Source: Candidatus Krumholzibacteriota bacterium | GTDB taxonomy: Bacteria; Krumholzibacteriota; Krumholzibacteriia; JAJRXK01 | Length of the DNA: 64,000 nt | Direction of reading: 5' to 3' | Assembly: GCA_029262065.1 (NCBI GenBank) | Contig: JAJDAC010000017.1 | Location: forward strand, 186,001-250,000 | Shown here: piece after piece, positions 61,573 to 64,000 of the stretch | Numbering within the stretch: the first letter of the stretch is position 1 | How the letters are laid out: each line of letters starts with the position of its first letter | Translations under genes and position numbers: made by a program | The notes under the pieces: model-generated | Told to the model about the DNA's origin: nothing | Database searches by the model: none | The model's input: the letters and a program-made list of their open reading frames with translations, nothing else

Positions 61573-62457
61573 CTAGAAGCGACCCTTCACCGCGCCCCAC
61601 GTGATTGCCTCCGTGGCTATGGGGCAGTCGGTGCCTACCGGCTCCAGGTCGAACGTGCGCTCGGTGAACTCTCCCCACTCGCCCTCGACGCGAGCGCGCA
61701 CTTTCCAAGTAAGACCGAAGCGATCCTCGTTCCAGAACCACGAGGCGCTGATATAGAGGTGGGAGGTTCTGGGCACGAAGACTTCGAACACGCTTCCCAC
61801 GAAACTCGGCGCTTCGACCACGAGATTGTATTCCGTGGCCGCGCTGCAGGGCGCCCAGTAAAAGTTCCAGACGATCCCGTCGACGTTGATGCACCCATTG
61901 TCCATGAGCGCCCCAGGGAAGGGGGCGATCAGCGTAACCGTGCAGGGCTCTGCCAGCGGGCCGTCTGCATACACGCGCACCACCAGTTCGAAACTCAATT
62001 CGTCGCTCGAGAATTCCAGGTTGACTACCTCGAGCGTGATGCGTCGGATGTCATTACCCCTGAAATCGGTGGGTATCAGCCCAAAGGCGGTCTGTTCGAA
62101 CTGGCAGAAGCTCGCAACGTCGTTCGCACCCGTGATTTCTATACAGACGAGATCACTCATCCCGTTGATCATCCGGACCGTTGCGTCGAAAAAGTCGAAA
62201 TCGGTGTTCAAGTTGGACTCGAACACCTGGCCCACGGACGATGCATCGTAGGTGAGACTTCCGAACAGAACGTCCCAGTCGTCAGTACCAACCCGAGCCA
62301 CGCGAAAGTCGATGCCCACCGACCCTTCGGTCGAGAGGTTCGCGGTTCCCGACCAAACACCGGTACCCAGCAGCTGCGCCTGAGCGTCAAGAGCGAGAGC
62401 AAGTAGGCACGAGGCTACGGCGACGGCTATGGCGACTACACAAGGGCTCCTGGCCAA
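61573..62457 (-). CDS. Secreted protein with C-terminal TWGAVK motif
   Basis: 294 aa. TTG 62457 is chosen because GGAGG lies 6 bases upstream and it opens directly into a signal peptide (VVAIAVAVASCLLALALDAQAQ); the upstream ORF extension has none. The mature protein has two beta-rich parts (LLGTGVWSGTANLSTEGSVGIDFRV and FVPRTSHLYISASWFWNEDRFGLTWKVRARVEG, FN3-like) and four cysteines. Tail ITWGAVKGRF matches the shared motif. It is the main cargo of the 1.7-kb att-flanked segment. Confidence 0.75.
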   Translation of the reverse strand: MARSPCVVAIAVAVASCLLALALDAQAQLLGTGVWSGTANLSTEGSVGIDFRVARVGTDDWDVLFGSLTYDASSVGQVFESNLNTDFDFFDATVRMINGMSDLVCIEITGANDVASFCQFEQTAFGLIPTDFRGNDIRRITLEVVNLEFSSDELSFELVVRVYADGPLAEPCTVTLIAPFPGALMDNGCINVDGIVWNFYWAPCSAATEYNLVVEAPSFVGSVFEVFVPRTSHLYISASWFWNEDRFGLTWKVRARVEGEWGEFTERTFDLEPVGTDCPIATEAITWGAVKGRF

Positions 62458-62757
62458 GTGGGACCTCCGTACGATTGTGTGCCTGGCTGCAGGTCCCGGA
62501 AAGACTACAGCAATTGGATCCGCAATCGGCCGCGATTCTGTGTGCTTTGCCCGCCCTGGTGCTTTCACTCCATAGAGACGCGAATCTGACCCTCATCCAA
62601 TGCTCGTTGCCCCGGCCGCACGAGCCGATTAGAGCCTCGAGCGGCTGGCGCTGGATTAGCTGAGAAAGGCGCGGCTCGCTGTTTCGCAGCCCGCGTGGAT
62701 ACATCCTAGAATCGAAACGGGCAAATCAAGAGTGCAGCGATCCGTCGCCGCATAGAC
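62458..62757. other. 300-base stretch with no visible gene
   Basis: Between the secreted-protein start and the integrase fragment. Frames here are short, with no recognisable protein, RNA or repeat apart from the ribosome site of the secreted-protein gene. It may be what is left of the integrase 3' end. Confidence 0.5.
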
Positions 62758-62961
62758 CTAGTACATACTCCGCACATGCTCCCGCTCCAGCAAGCGTGCG
62801 ATGTATTCCTGCTGATGCGTGAGATCTGGGTAGAGCGACAAGTAGTTGCCCGCGTCTTTCAAGTACGCTTCGACAGTGCGCTTAGCATGGCCAGTGACGA
62901 CCAGCTTCTGTCGAAAGTCCTCGAGCAATTCATCACGGTACGGATGGGCGTTACCAGACAT
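62758..62961 (-). pseudogene. Truncated tyrosine-recombinase integrase (N-terminal fragment)
   Basis: 67 aa. FRQKLVVTGHAKRTVEAYLKDAGNYLSLYPDL resembles the SAM-like core-binding domain of phage-type integrases. The catalytic domain with R, H and Y is absent, so it is a remnant. It lies 68 bases left of the tRNA-Lys 3' end and reads away from it, the usual place for an integrase. A deleted second copy lies at 56.8 kb. Confidence 0.75.
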
Positions 62962-63029
62962 ATCGGACTCCTAACCAGAGGGGGAATCCGACTCACTGAC
63001 GGCTAACCCGTTGCCAACTTGGAAGGAAA

Positions 63030-63108
<79 letters not shown>

Positions 63109-63338
63109 ACCCAAGACGATGCTGGTAGGACCTGGCGGTGGCGGGCCGGCTGAGTCTTGAAGACGGAGCCGACCACAGGCTGCACCTGCCAAGCGAATCA
63201 GAAAGCTAGCAACCACTTACCACAGTGTCAAGGCGACCATCGAAACCAGTGGTCGACAACTACCATATATAGTTCCGCGCCCGCCCCAGGCCCCGTTGGC
63301 GGCAACTCAACTCATTCACCCATAATCAGTTACAACCC

Positions 63339-64000
63339 TCAGGCAACCCACACCGTCTTGGCATTGGTGAACTCCCGAATACCCAGTGTACCCAACTCGC
63401 GCCCCAGCCCGCTGGTCTTGATGCCCCCAAACGGAAGCCTCGGATCGGACTTCACGAAGTCGTTCACGAAAACGGCCCCCGCCTCGATGTGCGCCAGACG
63501 CTTCTCGGCGGCTTCGGCGTCCGCCGAAAAGACCGCGGCACCCAGACCATACGAGGTGTCATTGGCGACCCTCAAAGCCTCATCGTCATTCCCCACCGCG
63601 ATCACCACGGCCACCGGACCAAACACCTCGTCGGAGTACGCGGGCATACCCGGCCCAACCCCGGTCAGCACCGTGGCCGGGTAGAACGCCCCCACACCAC
63701 CGGGTCGCTCACCACCCAGGACACACCGCGCGCCCAGCTCCACACTCCGAACCACCTGCTCGTGCAAAGCGTCGCGCAAATCAACCCGAGCCATGGGACC
63801 CAAGCTGGTGTCTGACGCCAACGGGTCTCCCATGACGAACCGAGTCATGCGCTCCACCACCAATCCCGTAAACCGCTCCACCAACGGCTCCACCACCACA
63901 AACCGCTTGGCCGCGATACAACTCTGCCCACCGTTGATCATGCGCCCGGTAACACACGCGGCCGCGGCCAACTCAACGTCGGCGTCGGCCAGAACCACAT
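63339..64000 (-). CDS. NAD(P)-dependent aldehyde dehydrogenase (C-terminal part, cut by window edge)
   Basis: Visible part about 220 aa, running off the right edge; only the C-terminal half is seen. GQSCIAAKR holds the catalytic cysteine, DEVFGPVAVVIAV and NDTSYGLGAAVFS are ALDH motifs, and PFGGIKTSGLGRELG is the usual C-terminal block. The best match is the succinate-semialdehyde dehydrogenase group (GabD-like). A GTG at 63998 is in frame but internal. It oxidises an aldehyde to an acid with NAD(P)+. Just left of the stop is a 230-base stretch with no gene seen. Confidence 0.9.
   Translation of the reverse strand, partial: VVLADADVELAAAACVTGRMINGGQSCIAAKRFVVVEPLVERFTGLVVERMTRFVMGDPLASDTSLGPMARVDLRDALHEQVVRSVELGARCVLGGERPGGVGAFYPATVLTGVGPGMPAYSDEVFGPVAVVIAVGNDDEALRVANDTSYGLGAAVFSADAEAAEKRLAHIEAGAVFVNDFVKSDPRLPFGGIKTSGLGRELGTLGIREFTNAKTVWVA

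Overview
The window is about 60% GC, densely coded, and looks like a chromosome segment of a Gram-negative bacterium. I see lipoprotein signal peptides, outer-membrane barrel-like proteins and FlgD/T9SS-type C-terminal tails (PNPF motif). There are also many Hanks-type kinases with TPR tails and a TIGR02999-like ECF sigma factor. That mix fits the FCB/Krumholzibacteria-Eisenbacteria-like part of the tree, but no rRNA or marker gene fixes the taxonomy.

Layout. 0-4 kb: an SdpABC-type peptide-toxin operon with two tandem SdpC-like precursors followed by SdpA and SdpB. 4-11 kb: secreted proteins, an SGNH hydrolase with a T9SS-like tail, and a kinase-TPR protein. 11-18.4 kb: metabolism (DUF1572, desaturase, HemN-protoporphyrinogen oxidase pair, flavin oxidoreductase, AsnA). 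18.6-23.3 kb: membrane-sensor kinase and a secreted endonuclease I fusion. 23.6-28 kb: MscS-BON channel, two small membrane proteins, and a PA2779/PA2778-like pair whose C39-like peptidase is fused to a probable barrel. 28-38.9 kb: photolyase, hemerythrin, MscS, CorA, SLC12-like transporter, aspartyl protease, and a YtrA-type regulator with a membrane protein. 39-48 kb: transcriptional regulators, a hemopexin-like lipoprotein, a cholesterol-dependent-cytolysin-like lipoprotein, and an ECF sigma/kinase pair. 48-52.3 kb: HNH nuclease and RecD2. 52.5-56.6 kb: secreted hydrolase, sugar dehydrogenase, malectin protein. 56.7-63.1 kb: a decayed integration hotspot at tRNA-Lys with integrase remnants and a 41-nt attachment duplication. 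The right edge cuts an aldehyde dehydrogenase.

How the genes may work together. Several loci look like export or antagonism functions: the Sdp-like toxin operon, the cytolysin-like lipoprotein, secreted endonuclease I and the C39-like peptidase. The multiple kinases and the sigma factor could link surface signals to them; that link is inferred, not shown. Five otherwise unrelated secreted proteins end in a shared short motif ([ST][WF][GS]-x-hydrophobic-K-x-x-aromatic). I propose it as an undescribed sorting or anchoring tag, separate from the T9SS-like tail found on two other proteins.
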